Numbered from the stretch's first letter, positions 21,666-33,000 are shown. The stretch: 64,000 nt of DNA from Trachythela sp. YZ-2020 (GCA_016169945.1 JADLSH010000193.1:2728001-2792000); one strand, 5' to 3'. Notes: generated from the sequence alone by a model not told the origin. A program made the numbers and translations.

Positions 21666-22900
21666 ACAGGACCATACATCATCGCTCAAAATGTTAGACC
21701 TCACTAGTGCATTTCATATATACGTTGGGTGTTTAGCGGCAACTTACTTTGCTTTAAAATGCGTATTTACATGAAAGCAGTGAAACTCTAAGTTTGAGCC
21801 GTTATATGACAGAATATCGTTACGAGAGTTTATGTAGCAAGTGACTTTAATTATGGGTATTCAGCACTGGTGTTCAGGAATTAGAAATAAGTTTGATTCA
21901 AAATCTATTTACACCACCGATATGAAAATTGAGTTTGAAAATAAAAGAGAATGGTGTTTGGTTGCTACTCCTTACATAGTGAAACGGAACTATCGTTGTA
22001 AAAAGAGTGAGATGTTGAATATTTAACCAATAATTTAATTTTTTAAAATTTATTTGCTTCGCCACAAAAATACACAATGATTACACTACAATGCTACTAG
22101 CGTAGACACAAAAGTCGGGTGGTTGCACAGGGTGCAGAGGAGTCAATTTCACTAGAAAAATAACTCCTTACCTTGTTACTTATAATCTTTGATAGTATTC
22201 ATAAAATTAGTGAAATATAATGCATAAAACATGCCATTAATATACACGGGCGAACGTGCCCGCGGTTAATATCTCCTGAATAGCTGTTTTGTTAACATAA
22301 AAATGGTAGTATTTCAAAAAAATAGTTTCTCTTTATTAAAGAATGCTTACTTTTATTGTAACTATTATAATGTAATTAACAATTACAACTGAAACACTGA
22401 TTTTACCCAATCGGAAGAGTTTAGCCAATACCAGCATAAGGATTACTGGAATCCTTAGGCAACCAATGGTACCTCCCCCATAGCAAATCGAGACTAGTCA
22501 CCCGTATGAAAACGGGGAAAGTTTTCTACACTAAATAAGCGGTGACCAAAGATGATGAACGCCGGAACAAGAGAATGATTCGCCTTGGGAAAAAATAACG
22601 AAATGATCCTCCTCGATCTGATTATGAATCCGTGCGAACATAAGATATTGAGGTAAATGAAGCGAAACAAGCCGCTAGGAAAACCAAATCGACTACAAAG
22701 GGAGGGCAGACATGACGGGTAGCTCGAAGCGGCTGCTTTCGAACGCCTCCTTGCTGCTGCTCATCATATATTACATTATGTATTCACATTATATATTCAT
22801 ATAACTACAAATACATTCATGCAGAACCCCTCAGCTCGCCATTAGAACCAACAATTATTCTCCCGAACACCCTAAAAGTTATTGTAACATGAATTACTGA
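21666..22900. other. Non-coding region without recognised gene
   Basis: Mostly AT-rich. 22420-22760 is noticeably more GC-rich and may be part of an old element (GGTACCTCCCCCATAGCAAA, GCGAAACAAGCCGCTAGG), but no domain can be read on either strand. Confidence 0.35.
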
Positions 22901-22902
22901 GA

Positions 22903-23010
22903 CCATTATTGTAACCATGGTCACAGATTAAAGATATACAGATATGGAACTCTCGCGGGATCTTGTCCCCACTTTTTCAATGCGCATGTGCGAGTCTCTG
23001 GCAAGTGTCA
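22903..23010 (-). repeat. Dispersed repeat, minus-strand copy
   Basis: On the minus strand this reads CACTTGCCAGAGACTCGCAC ... GTGGGGACAAGA ... AGTTCCATATCTGT ... CTTTAATCTGTGACCATGG. The same ordered blocks occur on the plus strand at 26128-26262. An old interspersed repeat of about 110-140 bp, family unknown. Confidence 0.65.
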
Positions 23011-25051
23011 TGAAAATCTTTAATCATTAAATAGATAGGAAAAACCCAAATTTTGACAATAAAACAGCGATTTAAAGAACAGCTACCGATGGATATTCAT
23101 TTTGTGGATAAAATTTTAAAGAAAACGTTACTCTGTGTCTTTTTAGCGTTAAAGGAATGCACGAATACGGTTCTTCACGACAGAAACGAGGAAAGACAAG
23201 CGAAAGGAGTGCGAATTATCGCAGCATGCTGAAGAATCCATAGGTTCGAACTTCCCATTTTAAAAGTGTGCACTTTTTTTCATTCTGGAAAATAGATTAA
23301 GATATTTTGTGAAATGTTATGTTGTTTCAAAAGACTGTAGATTAAACAGTTGCCTAGTTTTGATGCGTAATGTGTTTATAAATTCATTTAATCATGAAAG
23401 AATTCATAACAACGACACAAGATTTACATTGCAATAATTGCATTTTCAGTCTATTTAAGACGATTACTCTTCGAGCTTCGAATCTCCTTTGAAAATTATG
23501 GGAATACCCAGTGAATATGCTGATGCAAAGCTGTTTGCAACTGGCTGGCTTGACCAACCTATCCCGGTGACCCAAGAGATTGATGCCGGTGGATGAGGCT
23601 ATCTCAATTTAACTTATATACTGTATAGTTACAAATTCCTTTGGTAAATAATCATTCAATGAGGTCATAAAGGGTATGGTTTTTAATGTTCTTGGAATTC
23701 TTGCTCCAATTGGACATTGTCAATCTAATTTATGGGTCGACATTTTAGGAAACATCTAGAATTTTTCCACTGAGAAAATCCAAAGAATGTGAAAATCTCT
23801 ACATATCAGTTTGAATTTTTAGTTTGAATTGCTCAACTGCTGAACATTATATTGGTATAGCTTACCACAATGATGAAAATTTAACAACATTCACACATTA
23901 TCCAACAAAGTCTCATGGATTTATTGGATTATAACTTCGCTCTTAATAAAGGCTAGGGGTGCACAGCCTGGAGACAAATATTGTAACAGTATGCACAGGG
24001 GTGATGGAAACCCCCCTTAAAATCACACACCAAGAATACAAAGGTGTAATTCTTTGCTGCCTAAAATGCTAAATGAACAAAATAGCCTCCAGGTTTCTGC
24101 ATGTCAAATCTTTTCCAAAACATTGAAAATGACATTTCAGAAACTCCAGATTTTCAAATTTTACCCGAGTTTGTCTACCACTACCCACCCAAACTAATTT
24201 CCCATGCTGCCACAAAGTTTGCGGCTTGTGTTCATGTTAAAAATATGGGTTCTTAACAAGGAAATTGGCTTTAGATATTTTAAACAAGGCAAATTGTATA
24301 TACAGTCTGTGGCATAGGAACTGGGGCACACCCTCCAGTTGTCTTCAAAGTGCCCTTTTCTGTAGTTACACCAATGGATTGAGAAATCGCTCTTTTCTAA
24401 TAGGAAAGGTTCTCTTAAGACAAAGTGCCCCCTCAACTTGAAGTTGCTTCATACGCTAATGTGTATATTATATATATTATATATTTTTGTGGTTTATTGG
24501 TTATATGATGAACACCTGTATTATATAATAACTTGAAGTGATTGCCTAAACTGAAAAGAAGGCATGAATCTTGTATTAATCAAATCAACTACCCAGCGGC
24601 ACATCCACTATCCAACCTGTCTGTCCAGGCACCCCTATCAAAGGCAGGTACACACAGCGCTTATTACTAAAAAGTACCCATATTATAAACCTGTACTGTA
24701 TTGCAGCAATCATTCACTGTTTTTGCAAGTTTTATAATAAATATTAGTGTACATGTACATAAAGGGACAGTAATATATCACTGCAGTACTGTACAAAAAA
24801 GGTGTTAAATAATAGGTATACCATTTTTGTTAAAATGGAAAATTGAGTCTTGTACTTGTGTTAATATAACAATCTCTTATATGCATATGATGACGTGTAC
24901 AAACTTTGACTTGTCGAGTGATTTTTGTATGTAAACAAAATCATTTTATAGTTTGTTGAAAAAAACTCGGAAAAATACAAACGGCGAAGGTTTAAAACCG
25001 AAAAAGTGCAAGTCTTTATAAGCATAATTGCATTAATGTAATTCGCAAGTC
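23011..25051. other. Non-coding region, possible isolated exon remnant
   Basis: No convincing gene. A short open stretch after TTTTTAG at 23144 (reading KGMHEYGSSRQKRGKTSERS) could be an exon remnant but has no partner exon. Around 24460-24490 is a TA/AT-rich simple sequence. Confidence 0.3.
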
Positions 25052-26140
25052 ATGGAAGTTGAAACAATTTCGACGACGAAAATATGCAAAAGTGGGACAA
25101 CTTGGTATTCAGCATTTAAGTGCAACAACAACACAACAAAAAACAAGGATAGTTCATTTTTCCGCTTCCCAAAAGACCCTAAAAGTTAAGTCAATATGTT
25201 TCAAAGGTGAAGCCTTAATGTTGTTAATTTTTTCAGAATCGAAAACCCGATAAGACAATGTTTAAACCATGTTTATATTTCGCGAATTAGGTAAAAAAGA
25301 TGGGCAATAAATACCAGGTAACCGAAACACAAGATTGTGTAGCGCCCATTTCGAGGAAGTAACGTTTACAACAACCTCCAAAAAGTGTTTGAAACTGAAA
25401 CCGGGGCTGTGCCAACCTTGTTTGAAGAACTTAATCCTCCTTTGCGAGTTGGTATGAAACAGAGGCTTTTAAAAAGAGAAAAGACGGAGCACATTACTAG
25501 TGAGATATTTCACAAAACATTATTTTTATCGAAATATTTATCTGCTAACATATTCTATCAATAACCGGGTACGTACAGCATTATTAAGTACATATAAATT
25601 AATGAAAACAACAATATATATTATGATTTTACGCTACGCTTATGTAGATAAGAAAAGAAAAACCCGCAACAATAATACACAACAGAATTCGTCCCAAACA
25701 GGTACTTTAATAGAAAATTGCCTTTCCACCCTTGCGACATTCTGTCAATTATTGTCTTAATAATTCTGTCAATTATTGCCTTATTAATTCAATATTATTA
25801 TTGTTCTAACAATTTTAATAGGTTTTGATATAAATGTGAGCATACCAGTTCCGGCAGCAATGTTCAATATTTTACCAGAGAACAATCAAATTAGTAAACC
25901 ACCAGACGAAATGAGAGGTAGAAACGTTTTTCCAACTATGGTTTTCCGGCAAAAGAAGAAAAATAGAAAATACCTGAAGGTCCAACATTTATGACTTGAT
26001 TTTAACTTTTTCTAAAAGAGAGGATCATCACATATAATAACTCATATGCCTAGTTACTATTGTTCTAGTTTGCAAAAAAACAATGGATAGAACAAAGGAT
26101 CAGAACGATGTAAACAGCGAGAGCGACACTTGCCAGCCAC
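25052..26140 (+). pseudogene. THAP-domain gene with four phase-consistent introns
   Basis: Exon 1 (25052-25184, ATG at 25052) carries SSFFRFPKDPK, the THAP strand motif. Exon 2 (25318-25499, acceptor ATACCAG; a longer form from 25291 would hit a TAA) reads NRNTRLCSAHFEEVTF and then, one frame over, GAVPTLFEEL, the closing AVPTxF motif. The frame slips at the G-run near 25403, where one base is missing. Exons at 25648-25701, 25822-25917 and 26069-about 26140 continue in phase 1-1-1 with acidic/basic text (NKKRKTRNNN, GFDINVSIPVPAAM, KKTMDRTKDQNDVNSE). THAP domains are C2CH zinc fingers that bind DNA and occur in P-element transposases and their host-domesticated derivatives. The first zinc cysteine appears to be Tyr (WYSAFKC). 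Broken gene or one-base assembly error. Confidence 0.6.
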
Positions 26141-26262
26141 GCACCAGAGCAATTTGCGTGGCGCGTGGAATTGCGTCATCGTGGCTGACAGTGGGGACAA
26201 GAACATCAAAGGTTCCGACTAAAGTTCCATATCTGTTAATCTTTAATCTGTGCCATGGTAAC
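26128..26262 (+). repeat. Dispersed repeat, plus-strand copy
   Basis: Inverse of 22903-23010, with the same blocks CACTTGCCAG, GTGGGGACAAGA, AGTTCCATATCTGT and CTTTAATCTGTG. It abuts the last candidate exon of the THAP gene. Confidence 0.65.
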
Positions 26263-26382
26263 ACGCAAGCGAACACTGTAATACTGTATATTTCTTTTCT
26301 TTTCACTGTACAAACTGGGAAAATAGTGATACGATTTTCACTTTTAACTATAAAATTACCAATTGCCCGACTATATAGCGTA

Positions 26383-26652
26383 TACTGGGTTTGGTGGATA
26401 ATCCAAGTGAGTAGATATATACACAATTTAAGACCTAACCAGGAACGGTTGCGAAAAACGCAACACTAGGTCCTCTGGCAGGAATTGAACCCACGGCCCT
26501 GCGATTCCGGTGCAGCGCTCTAACCAACTGAGCTACAGAGGCCAGTTGCTGAGCTGTAACCGTAAGTTCTGTATATATAGGTTATCGGGTGTGCGGGTTG
26601 TGATAAGGTAAACTTCAAAGATTTTTTTCTGCACTTCACTTGGTTGAACTAG
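26383..26652 (-). repeat. tRNA-derived SINE, copy 1
   Basis: The minus strand carries a tRNA-like head (26472-26541): acceptor GCCTCTG, A box TAGCTCAGTTGGTTAGAGC, T-arm GGGTTCAATTCC, acceptor partner CAGAGGA. Position 33 is C rather than the invariant U and the anticodon stem has a mismatch, so this is not a working tRNA. The tail includes a GTTGCGTTTTTCGCAAC stem, the block TCACTTGGATTATCCACCAA and a downstream GTTCAACCAAGTGAAGTGCA block. Pol III would transcribe it from the A and B boxes. Confidence 0.85.
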
Positions 26653-26870
26653 AATACTGGGTTTGGTGGATAATCCAAGTGAGTAGATATATACACAATT
26701 TATAAGACCTAACCAGGAACGGTTGCGAAAAATGCAACACTAGGTCCTCTGGCAGGATTTGAACCCACGGCCCTGCGATTCCGGTGCAGCGCTCTAACCA
26801 ACTGAGCTACAGAGGCCAGTTGCTGAGCTGTAACCGTAATTTCTGTATATATAGGTTATAGGTTTCTGTA
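26653..26870 (-). repeat. tRNA-derived SINE, copy 2 (tandem)
   Basis: Direct tandem of the preceding SINE (tRNA-like head 26746-26815), nearly identical but ending sooner. A one-base change gives GGATTTGAACCC in the T-arm. Head-to-tail SINE pairs can arise by insertion into an existing copy or by unequal exchange. Confidence 0.85.
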
Positions 26871-27384
26871 TATCAGGTAAATATCCGAGCGGAATTAGTA
26901 CCCTCGCACGGAGCTTCGCGCCGGCTCGGGAACAACAGTCATGACGAACAATACGGGCGCATCTTAATTCCCTGTTAACTTTATTTTATTGTGCCAATAA
27001 AATGCATTTAATATTGAATGCGATATCAATCAACATGACGGTTTGGGTCACATTGACTATTACTTTTATTATTCTTAACTAAGTTTGCCCGGTGTCGCCG
27101 ATAGGGATCACCAGAGTATGCCGTTCGCATGTTAGGTAGTGGGCACGACTCTGGGGAAACGGAATAAGATTTCGAATTTCATTGGTTGACACAAAGTTCA
27201 GGATTTGTACGAGATTTTAGCATGGATATACACAAATATTCGAACAGCAATGTTTTGAATTTTGAACTCTTTCAAATTTTCTAAGAATATTTCTATTTTT
27301 TAACATAATATCAGAAAATGTACTGGTTAAAGAAGCTTATGACGCATGGATCGGTTATAAGAAAACAATAAGGAAGAATAGCTA
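26871..27384. other. Non-coding spacer
   Basis: No gene visible. 26890-26930 is GC-rich (CTTCGCGCCGGCTCGGGAAC) and 27080-27160 similarly mixed; neither can be assigned. Confidence 0.3.
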
Positions 27385-27702
27385 GGTGGAAGACGCGGGT
27401 AGCGCGCTGCCTCTTACCTCTGAGTTAAGCCTGTTATACAACAGGTCAAGGACATGGTGGTACTCAGCTGAGTAACCTTAGTGTGCTTGACTAACTCATG
27501 TAAGTTGAGATTGGTTGGTTCTCTCCTGTGCTTCGAGGGTTTTTCTCCGGGTACTCTGGTTTTCCTCCCTCACTAAAACTAACCCTTAAGCACTAATCAG
27601 TACTAATCATGGTGTTATTACCTAGCTAGTAGGGACTTTGAGTCCTATTGTAATATCACCAGCCTTTGGGCGAATAATATATAAAAAAAAAAAAATAAAG
27701 CA
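27385..27702 (+). repeat. SINE-like element with conserved core and A-tail
   Basis: Contains the block GGTTTTTCTCCGGGTACTCT followed by GGTTTTCCTCCC (27538-27568), which resembles a SINE core recurring in many invertebrate genomes, and ends in an A-rich tail at 27679-27700. The 5' part has no clear tRNA head. A GTGTTATTACCTAGCTAGTA ... ATATCACCAGCC segment follows the core. Identity as a SINE is inference from core plus tail. Confidence 0.55.
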
Positions 27703-28271
27703 TGGAGTGGCCATATTGACTGTGTAGAATGTGAATTATTCTATTGTTGAAAGTAACAATTTATTTATTTATATGTTGACATAAAATATATTTATATGTT
27801 GACATCATTGCTTTTAACATAAATATCGAATGTTCTTCTATACCAACAAGTGCAGAATCAGTGTTTATGAAGACATATTTCATAAGCCACCTCTCTAATA
27901 AGTTCAACCTCCCACTTTATCACAAGTCAGACACATGTATACATTCATATAAACTGAATAGATTTATTATGTTACAACATGGCTGAACCACGAATATAAA
28001 TCTATGCTAATACAATGGGCTATAGCAAACTATGGACAACGAGATATAGATACTGTTTGATTGATGGTATAGAGCCACCTCATGCAGACTGTAGTAGACT
28101 TTAAAATGAGCTTAATGCTCCAATTCGGTTAGTTAATATTTAAAACAATTCAGAGACAATAAAGTACACACAATGTTATGGGAGAAGGGTTGTAGGGGAG
28201 AAATTCTCCGATTATACTTTAAACTGAGGCCAAAGTGTCACCCCACAGACTCATTGTTTAAACTAATTAAT
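27703..28271. other. Non-coding AT-rich spacer
   Basis: Contains a short duplicated TTTATATGTTGACAT motif near 27768-27805. No gene seen. Confidence 0.3.
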
Positions 28272-28552
28272 GTCCTCAGGGGGTATTGGTCCCCATGTTG
28301 GACTCTAGTGCAATTGACGTCCTCAGGAGGTATTGGTCCCCATATTGGACTGGTGACGTCCTCAGGGGGTATTGGTCCCCATGTTGGACTGGTGACGTCC
28401 TCAGGGCGTATTGGTCCCCATGTTGGACTGGTGACGTCCTCAGGGGGTATTGGTCCCCATGTTGGACTGGTGACGTCCTCAGGGGGTATTGGTCCCCATG
28501 TTGGACTGGTGCAATTAATGTCCTCAGGGGGTATTGGTCCCCATGTTGGACA
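28272..28552. repeat. 39-bp minisatellite, seven units
   Basis: CCTCAGG(G/A)GGTATTGGTCC starts at 28274, 28321, 28360, 28399, 28438, 28477 and 28522. The inner spacing is exactly 39 bp; the first and last units are 47 and 45 bp because of a CAATT(G/A)A insert. Each unit contains a TTGGTCCCCATGTTGGAC inverted motif. Two frames are open only because 39 is divisible by three. It lies 170 bp from the end of the recombinase gene, so it could be part of that element's terminus. Confidence 0.9.
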
Positions 28553-28601
28553 TGATCTACTTTAATCTAATATTTTAACTGTATAGTACATCGATTTGTG
28601 A

Positions 28602-28676
28602 GTCTATGGGGTTGAGGGTGACCTTTGGGAGCGCTCCATGCCCACAAATGTGCAGCATGCGCATTCCCCATAGACG
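28602..28676. repeat. Short inverted repeat beside the recombinase gene
   Basis: GTCTATGGGG (28602) pairs with CCCCATAGAC (28666-28675). Could be an element terminus or a transcript-end hairpin; its role is unknown. Confidence 0.5.
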
Positions 28677-28726
28677 AAACACCCTCCCCCTGAGAGTTGG
28701 ACCCGAAATTTTATTCAGATAAAATT

Positions 28727-29650
28727 TTAAATCTTGGCTAGTGTGGCTTCAACATTCAACAGTGTTGATGAAGGAGTTTGTATATATCGTTCATAACAAT
28801 CCGAAGACCAGCGACCCAAAGTTTTAATGAGCCAGGAAGGTAATTTTGCTGTGGCTGCTGTAGTTGCAGCACCAATTCTGTAGCTATGACCCGCAAAGTT
28901 TGAGGCGTTGAACCCGGCTTGACTGAGCAATTTCCTTGTTTCGAGTGTTAGAGCCTGTTTTGTGAGTGGTTTACCCGCAACATTTACAAACAGAGGCCCT
29001 GATTTTGGCTGCCTTATGGCTAAATATTGTTTCATGGCCAACACTGGACAAAGGGTGTTTGTTCCTCCAATACTTATTAGATGTCCTACTCTGAAGGGGT
29101 CAGTTTTGGATTCTTTATCCGTATGAACATGGCAGTAGTTGGTTGTAGGTCGTTGGAAAACAACATCTTCTGGCATGAGGTGGGAATCAGAATTGAATTT
29201 TGAGTTACAAGTTAACTCTCCAAGCCGCAGAAAACCAAAAAATGCCAATGTTATGGCAGCCCAAAACATAATTGAGTTGAAACTTGTTGTGACAGGTATT
29301 GCTAGCATCATATGAAAAAGTTTTAAATGATGGATTCTTATTGGGAGGCGCACTCTTATTTTATCTCCTTGGGAACGTTTTATACCTCGAAGAACCAGTT
29401 GGAGACGTAGCATCTTTTGACAATCTAATGGAAAACCATTTCTTATATGAAAATGACGAACCGCTGCAAGATAGTTTTTAATAGATGTATGTTTGATGGT
29501 TTTGGCTAAATAGGCTGAAAATTGCACAAGCGTTTCTTCGTTAGCTGGTAGAAGATGTTTTCCTTCATGGGGCCGGTATAACTTAACGAAAGCAATGAAC
29601 CGTTTCTCGCCCGCACTGTAAGTCTGTTTGGTTGAGGAGGCCACAGACAA
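28727..29650 (-). CDS. Tyrosine recombinase of an Ngaro/DIRS-like retrotransposon
   Basis: A 307-residue open frame on the minus strand. An N-terminal SAM-like half (KQTYSAGEKRFIAFVKLYRP ... LVQFSAYLA) is followed by a catalytic half with the conserved Arg in FLRLGEL, the H-x-x-R box in GHSYRIGAAT, LGRWSSDCY and the terminal Tyr in ERYIQTP. This is the R-H-R-(H/W)-Y set of phage-type integrases. In DIRS-order retrotransposons the enzyme inserts a circular DNA intermediate instead of an integrase or nicking endonuclease. The frame is intact and full length for this domain. The RNase H frame lies immediately upstream with no methyltransferase between, closer to Ngaro than to DIRS1. Confidence 0.9.
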   Translation of the reverse strand: MSVASSTKQTYSAGEKRFIAFVKLYRPHEGKHLLPANEETLVQFSAYLAKTIKHTSIKNYLAAVRHFHIRNGFPLDCQKMLRLQLVLRGIKRSQGDKIRVRLPIRIHHLKLFHMMLAIPVTTSFNSIMFWAAITLAFFGFLRLGELTCNSKFNSDSHLMPEDVVFQRPTTNYCHVHTDKESKTDPFRVGHLISIGGTNTLCPVLAMKQYLAIRQPKSGPLFVNVAGKPLTKQALTLETRKLLSQAGFNASNFAGHSYRIGAATTAATAKLPSWLIKTLGRWSSDCYERYIQTPSSTLLNVEATLAKI

Positions 29651-29676
29651 ATCAATATAATGTTCAATGTCAGTCT

Positions 29677-30087
29677 TTAGATTTCCGACAGAAGGACTGG
29701 AATTTTGTGAGGGTTGACATCTGCTTGAGGTGCTAGGAGTCGAAACCTTTGAAACTGGAAACGAGAAAGGGAATCAGCAAGCTCATTATACTTTCCGGGT
29801 ATGTGTTTGGCCCGAATGTATATATTATACTTTAAAGTCAACAGTGTGAGGTGACGGAGGAGATCCATTACCCGGGAAATTCGCGATCGTTTGGAATTGA
29901 TAATATTAACAACTGATTCATTGTCACAGTTCAGGATTATGCGTTTGTTTTGAAGGAATCCCCCCCATATGTGACATGCAACTATTATAGCAAACAATTC
30001 TTGCCAAGCTATAATGACATCTGGAGACAATTTGAAGAGAATCGCTATACTCAGTAACGGGAATAATGAACTTAGTATATGCTTCAT
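29677..30087 (-). pseudogene. RNase H region of the Ngaro/DIRS-like element, 5' truncated
   Basis: Reads IAWQELFAIIVACHIWGGFL, the block LNCDNESVVNII with catalytic Asp, and HIPGKYNELADSLSRFQF, the retroelement RNase H fold, ending near the usual QADVNPHKIP junction. The reverse transcriptase that should precede it (above 30100 on the minus strand) is not readable, so the element is 5' truncated and cannot copy itself. The YR frame begins 26 bp downstream. Confidence 0.85.
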
Positions 30088-30635
30088 TGTATGCGCATTT
30101 TGCTAGGGTCAGGAAGTGCAATGGGTCTATATTCCATAGCTACAAATATTTAGGAAATAATTACACCGTATTTTACATATATAAAAATATATGAACTATA
30201 TATGGATCGGCATATTGCCGGAACGGAACAGGCGATGACATGTAACATGGGGTTGGCATTGCGACAAATGTAATGTACGAATCCGCAAACGAGTTTTGCA
30301 CAATCTTATACTTTACTATTGTTATTTTACATGTTGAAAGCGACGTAGTTTATACTTTATCCTAAAATAGAAACAAAGTAAAATGACAGTCACAAGTGTA
30401 CATCATAAATATAATGATGTGAAAGGAATTTCCTCTCAGTTTCTATTGGATATAACCGTGAGAGGGATACGAAAAAAGTGCGATTTTTGTTGAATTAGAT
30501 GCTCATCATTGGTCTTTTATGTGATTTTTCCAAAAGTATAATCGGAAGTTTCAGAAGAGTCGAAGTTATGGATGCAGGGATTCTTCAGCAAAATTAGCTA
30601 TTCGGAAAAACCATGCTTGAAGAAAAGCAGAAAGC
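30088..30635. other. Unassigned sequence upstream of the truncated element
   Basis: Neither RT motifs nor other genes can be read on either strand; AT-rich, with AT dinucleotide runs near 30175-30205. Confidence 0.35.
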
Positions 30636-30639
30636 TAAA

Positions 30640-31070
30640 TGAGGATCTCTTAAGCGTTGCTTACTGCATGGCTTCGTGAAAACAAGCTCAGCCTGAACCT
30701 TGATAAGACTAAATCAATGATAATAGGCAGCAACAGGAAGATTGGTGATATTTCCTCGTTTTCGTTATTTGTTTTGTATACTGATATCAATACCGTATCT
30801 AGCTTTAAATACTTAGGAATAATGCTGTCTACGAATTTTACCTGGCCCGACCGTATAGAATACATGTCATCTAATACAAACAAGAACCTTGGTTTCTCAC
30901 GCAGAATTAAGCATCTGTTGCCACACCAGGCTCGCCTGCTTTTTTACAATAGCTTAGTTTCACCTATCTTTGAGCATGCTGATTTGTCTGGGGGGACAAG
31001 GACAATGTCGCGCATTTATATCTACAAGTGCGTTAATGGTCTCACGGAACGTAACATTCTTTAGACATTG
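30640..31070 (+). pseudogene. Non-LTR reverse transcriptase thumb fragment
   Basis: The frame from 30657 reads LTAWLRENKLSLNLDKTKSM, FKYLGIMLSTNFTW and LPHQARLLFYNSLVSPIFEH, the block following the YADD box in Jockey/RTE/CR1-type reverse transcriptases. Palm motifs and the 3' end are absent; after about 30990 the similarity stops. An old truncated insertion, distinct from the 1-2.7 kb copy. Confidence 0.75.
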
Positions 31071-31540
31071 TTATAGACGTAGTCAGATTCATATACAGCT
31101 ATAACACCTGAATTAAGGACACACTAAGGCTACCTAAGGTTATAAACGGAACTGGGGAAAACAAGGCACAAATCACCAACCTGTTAAAGACTGGAATGCT
31201 CCCACTTAAAGTGCCCATGTCACAAAATGAGACTTTATATTTTTGAAATCTATGGTTTAAATAAGTAAGTAAGTTCTAAAACAGAATTATAGTTCAAAAG
31301 TTATTGTCGTTTAAACATTGAATTTCGTGTTGTGAAAAATCTGAAAACCGCGCAAAAGAGACTGGTACGAAATTGTGCGTATGACGTCAAAATAGGAACG
31401 CGTCCAACTCAACAATATAGAAAACACTATTACGTGCACTATCATGTAGAAGGCAATAGTACAAATAAAATAGCGAAACTGAAAAAAAGCCGAATAGATG
31501 TGTAGTATGAGGTTGATCCAAGGTTGATCTTGTAACAGAT
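31071..31540. other. Non-coding spacer
   Basis: No recognised gene or repeat; the minus-strand frame at 31442-31810 is antisense to the THAP-like exon described next. Confidence 0.3.
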
Positions 31541-31815
31541 ACCAATTAGGAAGGCATTTCGCTTCATTTTATACCATTTGCTGGAGATGAGTCGGCAAAC
31601 AGTGGATTTCCGATTTCGTGCGCTTAAAACAAGCAAAATGGGATCAAACTCTTTCGTTCTGAACACTATACGGTGGAGGATTCTACTGAAATGTTTTCTG
31701 GATCTCTTATAAAAAACCGAGGTTACTGTAGCTACCGACGAAATTTGCGTCGATGCAATTCCAAAATACACGACTACTGCCGAATACAAATCGCTGTCTG
31801 CGAGAGCCAAAAGAA
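31540..31815 (+). pseudogene. THAP-like exon fragment
   Basis: Plus-strand pieces read EGISLHFIPFAGDE near 31550-31590, then IKLFRSEHYTVEDSTEMFSG (31635-31695), a good likeness of the S-x-H-F-x-x-E-D-C centre of a THAP zinc finger. After a one-base slip in the A-run at about 31712 comes KTEVTVATDEICVDAIPKYT, ending at a possible donor (ATG|GTAGGT, 31814). There are a stop and a frameshift. Weaker than the THAP gene at 25 kb; the call rests on short motifs. Confidence 0.35.
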
Positions 31816-31899
31816 TGGTAGGTACAATACTTTCATATTTCTTATTGTATTTTGTTTTCCTTTAAGGGTAAATTTCGTTTGTCAATCGTTTTAATATAT

Positions 31900-33000
31900 G
31901 ACCAATTTAGTCACAAATATATTATTTCCATAGGTTGTAAAAGAACTGCTATTTCGATGCAGTCTGCTGGTGTTGGTCATAGTCACGCAATGAATATAAA
32001 TGAGTCACAGCCGATAGAATCGTGAGGATGAGTGAAATAGCGTATCAAAACCATTTGGTTGCGTCGTCAAAGGATGTACAACGTGTACTGTAATATTTTA
32101 AACAGACAATATAGCAGTACTTCATGTAATTTGACGCAGCAGTAAATTATAAAACTCTCCTTGTGTTTGTTGATTATTTATAATAATGATATTTCAACTG
32201 AAACTAGTGGTTGTGTTGGTTATACTTGTGCTTAATAAAGGAAGAAAAACATGAAACAAGTTTATGACAATAAAAGAAAAATACGATACAATGTCAATGA
32301 TTATAAATTAAATAATTAAAACGTACATACAATATTTTATTGTATTTTGTCTTTTTGATATACTTTGTACGCTCTACAGGGAAAACCCGTCTAATGTTTC
32401 AGATTTCTTGACAGATTATAGACTATATGCTTGCTAAAGTGACTCGATATGCAGTGAAACGAAATGCAAATCAGAAGTAATCCTACACGCCATGTAACAC
32501 ATTGTACAAATATACCCACACGCACGCACTGCAGGGAAAATCTCAGCTACAAATTTTAATTTCAAATGCTATATATCTATGTAAACCAGATAAAAGATAA
32601 AAATTAAAAAAGTTATATACATATAAATAGGTATATTATAACAATAGTCTATGGTATCAACATAAGAGCTGTCCTCCTCTATAAATCCTACAAAGTCTTC
32701 ATCAAGACCAGGCCTCCTTATTTTCTCATACGAGAGGGGTATTAGCTATAGACGCCCTTAAACCATCGACACAAAGCTTCTATTTGCTGTGCTCCGTAAG
32801 AATCTACAAATCAATATATAAGTCTTTTCTTATAAAACGTATATTTGTGTATTGACATGTATAAATGTATATAATCATAATTGTATATACACAGCCGATA
32901 TATCAATGACAACGTGTTGATATCAAATAAAACATTATTTACCTATCTTGCGTGCTTGTATCTGGCTTCTTTCTTGCCCGTAATTTCGTTGCTGCTAAAC
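31900..33000. other. Non-coding AT-rich region
   Basis: 1.1 kb with no recognised gene; several ATATA runs around 32560-32660 and 32820-32900. Confidence 0.35.

Noticed and set aside
26083..26469. 128-codon plus-strand frame and its antisense 108-codon frame
   Set aside because: Only the first ~20 codons fit the THAP gene's last exon; the rest runs through a dispersed repeat and into a SINE.
26472..26541. Functional tRNA gene
   Set aside because: The cloverleaf is recognisable but position 33 is C, the anticodon stem has a mismatch, and the same head with SINE tails recurs in at least nine places; it is a tRNA-derived SINE.
28272..28552. CRISPR-like array
   Set aside because: Units are contiguous with no unique spacers, and the surroundings are eukaryotic; it is a minisatellite. 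The same applies to the 57-bp and 85-bp arrays.
28286..28555. Two overlapping plus-strand frames of ~90-130 codons with repeated YWSPCWTG or GGIGPHVG text
   Set aside because: They are produced by the 39-bp minisatellite, whose unit length is a multiple of three; no start context, splice sites or non-repeat coding sequence supports them.
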